From assembly GCA_937942205.1 (NCBI GenBank), contig CALDFO010000082.1, positions 1 to 8,584 of the forward strand: a stretch of 8,584 nucleotides of DNA, given 5' to 3'. Below, piece after piece: positions 1 through 5,598 of the stretch. Source of the stretch: an uncultured Alphaproteobacteria bacterium. GTDB lineage: Bacteria; Pseudomonadota; Alphaproteobacteria; Micropepsales; Micropepsaceae. The notes under the pieces were generated by a model. It was given only the letters and a program-made list of their open reading frames with translations, did not search any database and was not told where the DNA came from. The position numbers were made by a program, and so were the translations under genes. Each line of letters starts with the position of its first letter. The first letter of the stretch is position 1.

Positions 1-1
1 C

Positions 2-1000
2 GACGACTTGTTCATGGACCAAGGCGAGCGTGAGGCCTTCATCGCCTTCGCCTCGGTGTCGGTGATCGGGATCGTGCATCGCCCGCTGCCCTGGCCGGAG
101 GGAGACGCGCTGATGCTGCCGCAGCTCTACCAGGCGGGCATCTGGACGGCGCTGGTGATCGGCATCGGCTTTACCAGCGTCTATGCCTGGCGCATCGCCA
201 GCGAGGCGGCGCGCATGTCGGCGGGCCTGGCCGCCACCCAGCTGGCCTTGTCGAGCGAGCATCGCCTGGCGGCGCTGGGGGCGCTGGCCACGGCGGCGGC
301 GCACGAACTGGGCACGCCATTGGGCACCATCGCGGTGGTGGCGCGCGAGCTGGAACGCGCGCTGCCGGAAAATTCACCGGAGATGGAGGATGTGCGCCTG
401 TTGCGTCAGCAGGCCGACCGCTGCCGCGCCATCATCGCCCGCCTCGCCAATCCGGGGGAAGCCCTGCTGGGCGCCACGGCGCGCCTGCCGCTGGGGGCGC
501 TGCTGGACGATATCGCCATGCCGCACCGGGGCGAGGATGTGGAAATCCGCATCACCGTCACGCCGCCGCCGGACGGATCGGCGGAGCCGCAGGTCTGGCG
601 CGCACCCGAACTGTTGCATGGGCTGGGGAATATCCTGGAAAACGCCGCCGATTTCGCCGCCGCGCGGGTGGCGGTGCGGGCGGGCTGGGACGGGCAATAT
701 CTGCATATCGAAGTCCATGATGACGGTCCGGGCTTTGCGCCGGAAATCTTCCAGGCCCTGGGCGAGCCCTACATCACCTCCCGCCCCGGCCATCATGCGC
801 TGGACGATGGCGAGATGGGTCCGGTGGGGTCGCTGGACGAGCATGAAGGCATGGGATTGGGCTTTTTCATCGCCAAGGTGCTGCTGGAACAGACCGGCGG
901 GGTGGTGAAAGCCTCCAACCCGCCCGGCGGCGGGGCGCAGGTGTCGATCCGCTGGGCGCGCGGGGTGATTGACGGCCCCAGCCCGCCCAACCAGTCCTGA
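2..1000 (+). CDS. regB: RegB/PrrB/ActS-family redox sensor histidine kinase, 5' truncated
   Basis: This is the C-terminal part of a membrane-bound sensor kinase; the reading frame is open to the window edge, so the N-terminus with most membrane helices and the quinone-binding segment lies outside. A last hydrophobic helix (about codons at 120-195) is followed by the H-box, with the phospho-acceptor His codon at 302-304 in AAAHELGTPLG. The RegB redox box follows, with the sequence LLRQQADRCR; its Cys codon is at 422-424, equivalent to the redox-active cysteine of Rhodobacter RegB. The N-box (GNILENAADF), G1 (DDGPGF) and G2 (GMGLGFF) of the ATPase domain are present. The kinase should autophosphorylate under low oxygen and pass phosphate to RegA, encoded 65 bp downstream on the same strand, the actSR-like arrangement. 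Family assignment rests on the H-box and redox box together and is firm. Confidence 0.93.
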   Translation, partial: DDLFMDQGEREAFIAFASVSVIGIVHRPLPWPEGDALMLPQLYQAGIWTALVIGIGFTSVYAWRIASEAARMSAGLAATQLALSSEHRLAALGALATAAAHELGTPLGTIAVVARELERALPENSPEMEDVRLLRQQADRCRAIIARLANPGEALLGATARLPLGALLDDIAMPHRGEDVEIRITVTPPPDGSAEPQVWRAPELLHGLGNILENAADFAAARVAVRAGWDGQYLHIEVHDDGPGFAPEIFQALGEPYITSRPGHHALDDGEMGPVGSLDEHEGMGLGFFIAKVLLEQTGGVVKASNPPGGGAQVSIRWARGVIDGPSPPNQS

Positions 1001-1026
1001 CACGCCGATCCGGCATGGCCGAAAGG

Positions 1027-1043
1027 TTTGACCCATTGTCAAA
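1027..1043. promoter_or_regulatory. Inverted repeat in the regB-regA gap
   Basis: Perfect 6-bp arms TTTGAC (1027-1032) and GTCAAA (1038-1043) are separated by 5 bp, 22 bp before the regA ATG. The left arm contains TTGACC, a fair -35, with TAAAGC (1051-1056) 17 bp later as a poor -10. It could be an operator for a separate regA promoter or a small mRNA hairpin. The spacing (5 bp) does not fit the FNR/FixK box (TTGAT-N4-ATCAA). Confidence 0.4.
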
Positions 1044-1065
1044 AGGGTACTAAAGCCCCGATTGC

Positions 1066-1596
1066 ATGAGCGAAGAAAAAACCCTGCTCCTGGTCGAGGA
1101 CGACCGCCCCTTGCGGGAGCGTCTCGCCCGCGCGCTCGAAAGCCGCGGCTTCGCGGTGACCCAGGCGGAATCGGTGGCCGAAGGCAAGGCCCGCGCCAAG
1201 GATGTCCCGCCCGCCTATGCCGTGGTGGACCTCAAGCTGGAAGACGGCAATGGGCTGGATGTGGTGGAGACGCTGCATGTCACCCGTCCCGACAGCCGCG
1301 TGGTGGTGCTGACCGGCTTCGGCAATATCGCCACCGCCGTCGCCGCGGTGAAATACGGCGCGATCGATTATCTGCCCAAGCCCGCCGATGCCGACGACAT
1401 CCTGGCGGCGCTGCTGGCCACGCCGGGCTCCAAGCCCAAGCCGCCGGAAAATCCCATGTCGGCCGACCGGGTGCGCTGGGAACATATCCAGCGCGTCTAT
1501 GAACTGTGCGGCCACAATGTTTCGGAAACCGCGCGGCGGCTGAACATGCATCGCCGCACGCTGCAGCGGATTCTGGCCAAGCGCAGCCCGCGTTGA
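1066..1596 (+). CDS. regA: RegA/PrrA/ActR-family redox response regulator
   Basis: This is the DNA-binding response regulator partner of RegB and has 176 residues, close to the usual RegA length. The receiver domain (about 1-120) has the acidic pair Asp12-Asp13, the phospho-acceptor Asp55 (VVDLKLEDG), Thr83 and Lys105. After a short Pro/Lys linker (about 120-135) a Fis-type helix-turn-helix fills the C-terminus (about 138-176). Its stretch NVSETARRLNMHRRTLQRIL is essentially invariant in the family. In relatives, phosphorylated RegA controls photosynthesis, respiration, carbon and nitrogen fixation or acid tolerance genes; which of these applies here cannot be seen. No strong Shine-Dalgarno precedes the ATG, but the N-terminus fits the family. 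It is probably cotranscribed with regB, perhaps with its own promoter in the gap. Confidence 0.95.
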   Translation: MSEEKTLLLVEDDRPLRERLARALESRGFAVTQAESVAEGKARAKDVPPAYAVVDLKLEDGNGLDVVETLHVTRPDSRVVVLTGFGNIATAVAAVKYGAIDYLPKPADADDILAALLATPGSKPKPPENPMSADRVRWEHIQRVYELCGHNVSETARRLNMHRRTLQRILAKRSPR

Positions 1597-1601
1597 TTTC
1601 T

Positions 1602-1649
1602 GGTCGCGCCGCCTAACGCTGTCGCTTCGCTCCGCTGGGCGGTCGCTCC
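1602..1649. repeat. Dispersed ~47-bp repeat, copy 1
   Basis: It begins GGTCGCGC and ends GTCGCTCC with TTCGCT in the middle. It aligns along its length with 2119-2164 in the same orientation, with small gaps and substitutions. It lies just after the regA stop, in the gap between the convergent regA and YjbR-like genes. The second copy is inside the 3' coding end of mmcB, so the pair brackets the YjbR-like gene as direct repeats. Confidence 0.6.
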
Positions 1650-1672
1650 ATGGCCGGGCTTGACCCGGCCAT
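1650..1672 (+). repeat. 23-bp palindromic repeat, simple copy
   Basis: Arms ATGGCCGGG (1650-1658) and CCCGGCCAT (1664-1672) flank a CTTGA loop, followed by CCAG. The same architecture in opposite orientation, with the loop read as TCAAG, is at 3004-3026, and an enlarged version is at 2636-2684. From memory, this palindrome is scattered through many alphaproteobacterial genomes and often gives spurious reading frames starting MAGLDPAIH. Confidence 0.75.
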
Positions 1673-1690
1673 CCAGCTTATTGCCGCATG

Positions 1691-1714
1691 ATGGGCGGCT
1701 CGGAGGCCGCCCAT
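1691..1714. repeat. Hairpin between convergent regA and YjbR-like genes
   Basis: Arms ATGGGCGGC (1691-1699) and GCCGCCCAT (1706-1714) form a perfect 9-bp stem with a 6-nt loop. The arms resemble those of the 23-bp palindrome family. Its place between two convergent genes suggests a shared 3' boundary, but there is no T-run on either side, so it is not a canonical intrinsic terminator. Confidence 0.5.
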
Positions 1715-1720
1715 GGTGCG

Positions 1721-2110
1721 CTACTTTGATCTGGCCGATTTCTTTGCCGGTTTCTTGGCTAAAGCCTTCTTTTTCACCGGGCGCTTGACCGGCTTCATTT
1801 CGGCCAGTTGCCGCGCGCGGCCCGTCAGGATGTCCTTCAGCATCTTCGGCGTCAGCGCCGACAGCCGCGCCAGCAGGAAAGGGAACTTGCGATAATGGTC
1901 GGTGACGTAAAACAGGCCCGGCTCGGCCTCCAGCATCATGTCCCGCATCTCGATGGAGCCGACCTGCAGCACCATCGCCTCTTCCTTGTCATGCACCTTG
2001 GTCAGGAAACGGTCATGCAGGAACACGGCGGGCTTGTGGAACCACAGCGTCTCCACCGCGCCCGGCACGGCCAGCGCGATCTTCCAGCCATCGGCGTGCT
2101 TAATCGGCAT
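1721..2110 (-). CDS. MmcQ/YjbR-like (DUF419-type) protein with Lys-rich tail
   Basis: This 129-residue protein resembles the small MmcQ/YjbR fold. An N-terminal AVPGAVETLWFHKPAV segment fits the family's LPG-x-E-x-x-W-x-x-P-x-F start. A strand-rich middle ending in LQVG follows, then the PGLFYVTDHYRKFPFLLARL region and a helix ending near residue 105. YjbR proteins are thought to bind DNA, but their role is not settled. The last ~25 residues are dominated by Lys, Ala and Pro (KKPAKK-like), a nucleic-acid-binding type of tail not part of the core domain. The ATG overlaps the end of mmcB by 11 bp, so translation is probably coupled to it. I infer a link to DNA metabolism from the neighbour and the basic tail only. 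Family call is fair rather than certain. Confidence 0.7.
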   Translation of the reverse strand: MPIKHADGWKIALAVPGAVETLWFHKPAVFLHDRFLTKVHDKEEAMVLQVGSIEMRDMMLEAEPGLFYVTDHYRKFPFLLARLSALTPKMLKDILTGRARQLAEMKPVKRPVKKKALAKKPAKKSARSK

Positions 2111-2621
2111 TTTTCATGGGTCGCGCGCCCGACGCCTTCGCTGCGCTCGGCTGGTCGTCGCTCCCGGGAATCACCAGCCCCGGCCTCTGCGCCAGCGCGA
2201 TGGCGTCGAGGTTGCGCGACAGCCGCTCCGCCGCGCAGCGGGCGAAGCCGATCGTGACCGCCTTGCGCCGCGACGTGTGCAGCGTCTGGGCCTCGGCCTG
2301 CTTGATGATGGCGCCGCCATAGCGGTCGGCCACGATCAGCCCGGTCTGATGCGCCACATGCTCGGGCGGAAAATCCGGCGGAATGGCGAAATAGAACAGG
2401 TCGCAATACTCCAGATAGTCGGGCCATTTGCTGTCGCCGCGCAGGTCGGCCAGCGCCACCTTGATCTCCACCCCCAGGATTTCACCGCCCGGCCCGATGG
2501 CGGCCACATCCAGCCGCCGCCCGTTGGGCAGGGTGAACTCCAGAATGGGCGAATAGCCGTCCGCCAGCAAAAGGCGGCTGACCCCGCGCGCCACATCCAG
2601 CGCGGTGGAGGTTGAGATCAT
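2100..2621 (-). CDS. mmcB: MmcB-family DNA repair protein (PD-(D/E)XK-like nuclease)
   Basis: This 173-residue protein matches MmcB of Caulobacter, a mitomycin-C-inducible protein. The core has Glu28, then Asp38 (GRRLDVAAIG), then Glu52-Ile-Lys54 (GVEIK). This is the D...ExK layout of PD-(D/E)XK nucleases, followed by the family's KWPDYLEYCDLFYFAIPPDF (65-84) and GLIVADRYGGAII (94-106). It presumably acts on damaged DNA in the cytoplasm. A good Shine-Dalgarno (GAGGGAG) lies 5 nt before the ATG. The family domain ends near residue 150; residues 153-168 are encoded by a copy of a dispersed repeat and the protein stops five residues later. No LexA box was recognised upstream, where there is only 69 bp to the GIY-YIG gene, most of it palindrome. 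Confidence 0.88.
   Translation of the reverse strand: MISTSTALDVARGVSRLLLADGYSPILEFTLPNGRRLDVAAIGPGGEILGVEIKVALADLRGDSKWPDYLEYCDLFYFAIPPDFPPEHVAHQTGLIVADRYGGAIIKQAEAQTLHTSRRKAVTIGFARCAAERLSRNLDAIALAQRPGLVIPGSDDQPSAAKASGARPMKNAD
2119..2164. repeat. Dispersed ~47-bp repeat, copy 2, inside the mmcB 3' end
   Basis: It aligns with 1602-1649: shared GGTCGCGC start, TTCGCT core and GTCGCTCC end. Here it is translated in frame as MmcB residues 153-168 (Gly/Ser/Asp/Ala-rich), beyond the conserved domain. Confidence 0.6.
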
Positions 2622-2634
2622 TTTTCTCCCTCAC

Positions 2635-2687
2635 CATGGGCGGGCCCCCGGCCGCGTAGCGGCCAGGGGTAAAGACCCGCCCATCCA
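2635..2687 (+). repeat. Enlarged, nested copy of the 23-bp palindrome
   Basis: Outer arms ATGGGCGGG (2636-2644) and CCCGCCCAT (2676-2684), followed by CCAG, match the arms of the copy at 3004-3026. The 5-nt loop is replaced by 31 nt that hold a second palindrome: GGCCGC (2650-2655), GTA, GCGGCC (2659-2664), flanked by CCCC and GGGG. It lies between the stop of the GIY-YIG gene and the mmcB ribosome-binding site. Confidence 0.75.
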
Positions 2688-2690
2688 GAG

Positions 2691-2981
2691 TCACTGATTC
2701 CATGTTTCCAGCAAATCCGTCCATTGCGGATTATGCGTCTCGATCAACGCCAGTTTCCACTGCCGCTTCCATCGTTTCATCGCGGCTTCCCGCCGGATCG
2801 CGTCCGCATAAAGTGGATATTCCTCGAACCAGACGAGGTGGGTCACGCCGTAACGTTTGACGAACAGCGACCCTTCCCCGCGCCGATGCTGTTCCATCCT
2901 GGTCAACAGGTCGGATGTCACGCCGATATACAGCGTTCCGTTGCGGCTGCTTGCCAACATGTAGACAAAGCCGGAGGGCAC
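2691..2981 (-). CDS. Small GIY-YIG nuclease-superfamily protein (UPF0213/UvrC-N type)
   Basis: This is a single-domain GIY-YIG protein of 96 residues from a GTG start. It shows the FVYMLAS strand (Tyr7 at the GIY position), the GTLYIGVTSDL turn (YIG at 18-20), Arg28, and a helix with REAAMKRW whose Glu65 fits the metal-binding glutamate. It ends in the LIETHNPQWTDL motif common to this subgroup. The superfamily cleaves DNA; the role of these short stand-alone members is not established. The frame stays open to an ATG at 3026, which would add 15 residues beginning MGGLDPPIQ. Those come from the palindrome at 3004-3026, so I prefer the GTG at 2981, though neither start has a good Shine-Dalgarno. 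The gene is bracketed by palindromes in opposite orientations, hinting at mobility. Confidence 0.85.
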   Translation of the reverse strand: MPSGFVYMLASSRNGTLYIGVTSDLLTRMEQHRRGEGSLFVKRYGVTHLVWFEEYPLYADAIRREAAMKRWKRQWKLALIETHNPQWTDLLETWNQ

Positions 2982-3000
2982 GCGGCAAGCGTGGCGGCCC

Positions 3001-3027
3001 TGGATGGGCGGGTCAAGCCCGCCCATG
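3001..3027 (-). repeat. 23-bp palindromic repeat, simple copy in reverse orientation
   Basis: Arms ATGGGCGGG (3004-3012) and CCCGCCCAT (3018-3026) flank a TCAAG loop. The CTGG of the family flank is just outside at 3000-3003, which fixes the orientation as opposite to the copies at 1650 and 2636. It supplies the false ATG upstream of the GIY-YIG gene. Confidence 0.75.
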
Positions 3028-3037
3028 GAGAGCAGGC

Positions 3038-3103
3038 TTAGAGCGAACCCTTGCTCGAGGGGCTCGCGCCATCCAGCCGCTCATCGGGCGTTACGGCCTG
3101 GCG
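3038..3103 (-). pseudogene. Displaced second copy of the last 21 codons of hisB
   Basis: On the minus strand this 66-bp stretch encodes [12 protein letters not shown] followed by ASPSSKGSL and a TAA stop, identical to HisB residues 175-195. It has no start codon or hisB body. The codons from 178 to 187 are the same as in hisB, while codons 175, 177 and nearly all of 188-195 differ synonymously. Its G+C-rich codons (CTC for Leu, AGC and TCG for Ser) look native. It is therefore probably the original gene end, pushed downstream by a ~113-bp insertion. Confidence 0.85.
3065..3094 (-). repeat. 30-bp direct repeat, distal copy (possible att core)
   Basis: It is identical over 30 bp to 3178-3207, offset 113 bp, and corresponds exactly to hisB codons 178-187. 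Flanks diverge at once on both sides: synonymously on the 3' side and in the last codons on the 5' side. This is the arrangement expected of attL/attR cores after site-specific integration in a gene. Confidence 0.8.
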
Positions 3104-3133
3104 CCCCGCGAGCGGATGCGAGCCAGACATAAA

Positions 3134-3222
3134 GCTTTGCGGCAGGCGCCTTATAAACTTCCCTTGGAAGAAGGCGACGCGCCATCCAGCCGCTCATCGG
3201 GCGTTACCGCCTGCCGCAAAGC
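3134..3222 (-). repeat. 15-bp inverted repeat enclosing the recoded hisB end
   Basis: The segment 3208-3222 (hisB codons 173-177) is the perfect reverse complement of 3134-3148, which starts 2 bp after the hisB stop. The 59-bp interval holds the 30-bp core, the eight recoded codons and the stop. The stem is G+C-rich, could fold in mRNA or single-stranded DNA, and might act as a 3' hairpin or a recombination structure. There is no T-run after it. Confidence 0.65.
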
Positions 3223-3738
3223 ACGCGCCAGCCCCTTGAAGCAGGTTTCCACGATGTGGTGGCTGTTGTCGGCATACAGGTTCTCGATATGCAGGCACAC
3301 GCCCGCATTCTGGGCGAAGGCCTGGAACCATTCCTTGAACAGTTCGGTGTCCATCTCGCCCAGCTTGGGTTTGGGGATGGTCACCTTCCAGATCAGATAG
3401 GGCCGGTTGGAGATGTCCAGCGCCACGCGGGTCAGCGCCTCATCCATCGGGATCAGGGCGCTGCCGAAGCGGGTGATGCCGGAAAAATCGCCCAGCGCCT
3501 GCTTGACCGCCTGACCGATGACGATGGCGGTGTCCTCGGTGGTGTGATGGTAATCGACATGCAGGTCGCCCTGGGCGCGCACCTTGAGGTCGATCATCGA
3601 GTGACGGGCGAAACTTTCCAGCATGTGGTCCAGAAAGCCGATGCCGGTGTCGATATCGGCTTCGCCGCTGCCGTCCAGGTCGAGGGAGACGGCAATCTCG
3701 GTCTCGCGGGTTTTGCGTTCGACGGTGGCGGTTCGCAT
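3151..3738 (-). CDS. hisB: Imidazoleglycerol-phosphate dehydratase HisB
   Basis: HisB dehydrates imidazole glycerol phosphate to imidazole acetol phosphate in cytoplasmic histidine synthesis, using manganese. The product is the usual ~195-residue monofunctional form. Motifs seen are FLDHML (35-40), the first metal-binding HHTTED (64-69), and the second HHIVET (160-165), ending in the family's PSSKGSL tail. The ATG at 3738 begins [10 protein letters not shown] as in relatives; an upstream ATG at 3816 would only translate a repeat. Codons 188-195 are unusual: Leu is TTA, Ser is TCT, TCC, AGT and TCG, Gly is GGA and Pro is CCT, in a G+C-rich genome. A second end with typical codons lies 113 bp downstream. 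The protein is unchanged by the swap. No other his genes are nearby. Confidence 0.96.
   Translation of the reverse strand: MRTATVERKTRETEIAVSLDLDGSGEADIDTGIGFLDHMLESFARHSMIDLKVRAQGDLHVDYHHTTEDTAIVIGQAVKQALGDFSGITRFGSALIPMDEALTRVALDISNRPYLIWKVTIPKPKLGEMDTELFKEWFQAFAQNAGVCLHIENLYADNSHHIVETCFKGLARALRQAVTPDERLDGASPSSKGSL
3178..3207 (-). repeat. 30-bp direct repeat, proximal copy inside hisB
   Basis: This is the copy within the intact hisB gene (codons 178-187). Immediately after it the coding sequence switches to the alternative synonymous 3' end (3151-3177). Confidence 0.8.
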
Positions 3739-3763
3739 GAAAATATCTCTCAACCTGCTCAGG

Positions 3764-3843
3764 CCCGCCTCCCCATCATGCGCGAAGCGCACGGGAGGGG
3801 GAGGTGCCCGTAGCACCGATCAGGTGCGAAGGGCGGAGGGGGT
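3764..3843 (-). repeat. Two-hairpin intergenic element, copy 1 (reverse)
   Basis: On the minus strand it reads ACCCCCTCC, a first hairpin (GCCC at 3806-3809 with GGGC at 3831-3834; GCACC at 3813-3817 with GGTGC at 3823-3827), then CACCTCCCCC. The second hairpin pairs CCTCCCC (3768-3774) with GGGGAGG (3798-3804) around TGCGC-GAA-GCGCA. It shares architecture with copies at 5180, 6892 and 7074 and is the most diverged. Confidence 0.7.
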
Positions 3844-3856
3844 AACTTTAAGGCTA

Positions 3857-3869
3857 TATAACACGTGTT
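3857..3869. promoter_or_regulatory. AT-rich -10-like box beside a 10-bp palindrome
   Basis: TATAAC (3857-3862) overlaps AACAC-GTGTT (3860-3869) in an otherwise G+C-rich divergent gap between hisB and metK. It could be the -10 region of a promoter on either strand (TATATA reads the same both ways), but I see no convincing -35 for either. Weak. Confidence 0.25.
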
Positions 3870-3898
3870 CCGGGGTGGGGAATCCCCCGCGCGCCCAG

Positions 3899-3924
3899 AG
3901 CATATGTCATATTTGACATATGCT
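3899..3924. promoter_or_regulatory. 11-bp perfect inverted repeat upstream of metK (candidate operator)
   Basis: AGCATATGTCA (3899-3909) and TGACATATGCT (3914-3924) are separated by TATT. It lies in the divergent hisB-metK gap, 61 bp before the metK ATG. The right arm contains a perfect TTGACA (3913-3918), though without a -10 at normal spacing. A second box, TTGACC (3927-3932), has TGTAAA 15 bp later (3948-3953). The strong AT-rich dyad is typical of a repressor site. The regulator is not encoded in the window and I do not name one. Confidence 0.6.
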
Positions 3925-3972
3925 GGTTGACCCCCCGGCCAAACCCTGTAAAGAAGGCCGACCCGAATTGTT

Positions 3973-3977
3973 AAGGA
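3973..3977 (+). promoter_or_regulatory. metK ribosome-binding site
   Basis: AAGGA lies 8 nt before the ATG at 3986. It fixes this start against the in-frame ATG at 3920, which lies inside the palindrome and would add 22 non-family residues. Confidence 0.75.
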
Positions 3978-3985
3978 CCAGCAGC

Positions 3986-5176
<1,191 letters not shown>

Positions 5177-5179
5177 GTT

Positions 5180-5264
5180 GACCCCCTCCGGCTGAAAAGC
5201 GGGCAAGCCCGCCTTTCAGCCACCTCCCCCTTGGGATGCGCTTCGCGCATAAGGGGGAGGCGGG
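5180..5264 (+). repeat. Two-hairpin intergenic element, copy 2
   Basis: After GACCCCCTCC comes hairpin 1: GGCTGAAA (5190-5197) pairs with TTTCAGCC (5214-5221), with inner GCGGGC/GCCCGC. Hairpin 2 pairs CCTCCCCCTT (5223-5232) with AAGGGGGAGG (5251-5260), with inner ATGCGC-TTC-GCGCAT. It starts 3 bp after the metK stop. The order of hairpin 1 arms is inverted relative to copies 3 and 4. Confidence 0.8.
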
Positions 5265-5328
5265 TTATGACCCCGACCGGCCTTTGTTTCGCCGTCCTGC
5301 ACGCGCCGGGCGGCGAAATGCTTTTGGC

Positions 5329-5598
5329 CTAGCGGTCATAGTGAAACCGGCATTGCGCGATCTCCAGCGCCTGATGGGGCGCGGTGCCGCTCACGCGATA
5401 GACCAGCCGGTCCTGCAGGGTGATGCGCCGCGACCACCAGCCTTTCAGGTCGCCTCGTAACGGTTCGGGTTTGCCGGTGCCGGTGAAGGGCGTACGGGCA
5501 CATTCCCGGATGAGGCTGTTGAGGCGCGCCAGGGTTTCGGGCTGGCTCTGCCAATGCAGATAGTCCTCCCAGGCCTGGGTCGAGAAGGTGATCCTCAC
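5329..5598 (-). CDS. yoeB: YoeB-family toxin (ribosome-dependent mRNA endoribonuclease)
   Basis: This 89-residue toxin of the Txe/YoeB branch of the RelE fold cuts mRNA in the ribosomal A site when freed from YefM. The key positions of E. coli YoeB are all present: Glu45 in GKPEPLRG (E46), Arg64 in DRLVYRV (R65), and His86-Tyr87 in CRFHYD (H83-Y84). The WWSRRIT segment is also diagnostic. The toxin therefore looks active. The GTG start at 5598 overlaps the antitoxin TGA by four bases (GTGA), so it is translationally coupled. It is convergent with metK and shares no strand with the genes around it, suggesting a later arrival in the metK-trmB interval. A longer open frame upstream only reads the antitoxin gene out of frame. 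Confidence 0.93.
   Translation of the reverse strand: MRITFSTQAWEDYLHWQSQPETLARLNSLIRECARTPFTGTGKPEPLRGDLKGWWSRRITLQDRLVYRVSGTAPHQALEIAQCRFHYDR

Larger units (their letters stand above)
2635..3027 (-). mobile_element. Candidate GIY-YIG cassette bounded by inverted palindromes
   Basis: This ~393-bp unit starts CCATGGGCGGG and ends CCCGCCCATGG, with the family's CCAG flanks pointing inward on both sides and one nuclease gene between them. It fits exactly between the mmcB Shine-Dalgarno and the displaced hisB end (stop at 3038). No target-site duplication was found. Mobility is an inference from the layout. Confidence 0.4.

Noticed and set aside
1027..1043. FNR/FixK-type box before regA
   Set aside because: The arms are TTGAC/GTCAA with a 5-bp spacer, not TTGAT-N4-ATCAA.
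3038..3207. Simple tandem duplication of the hisB end
   Set aside because: Full identity over 30 bp next to almost complete synonymous divergence is not expected from one duplication of uniform age.
3739..3816. Upstream extension of hisB to an ATG at 3816
   Set aside because: It would translate part of a repeat; the family N-terminus begins at 3738.
3920..3985. Earlier metK start at 3920
   Set aside because: It lies in the palindrome, lacks a Shine-Dalgarno and adds 22 residues not seen in MetK.
3925..3985. SAM riboswitch in the metK leader
   Set aside because: The space is about 60 nt and I could not find a convincing paired structure matching a known SAM class; the palindrome looks like a protein site.
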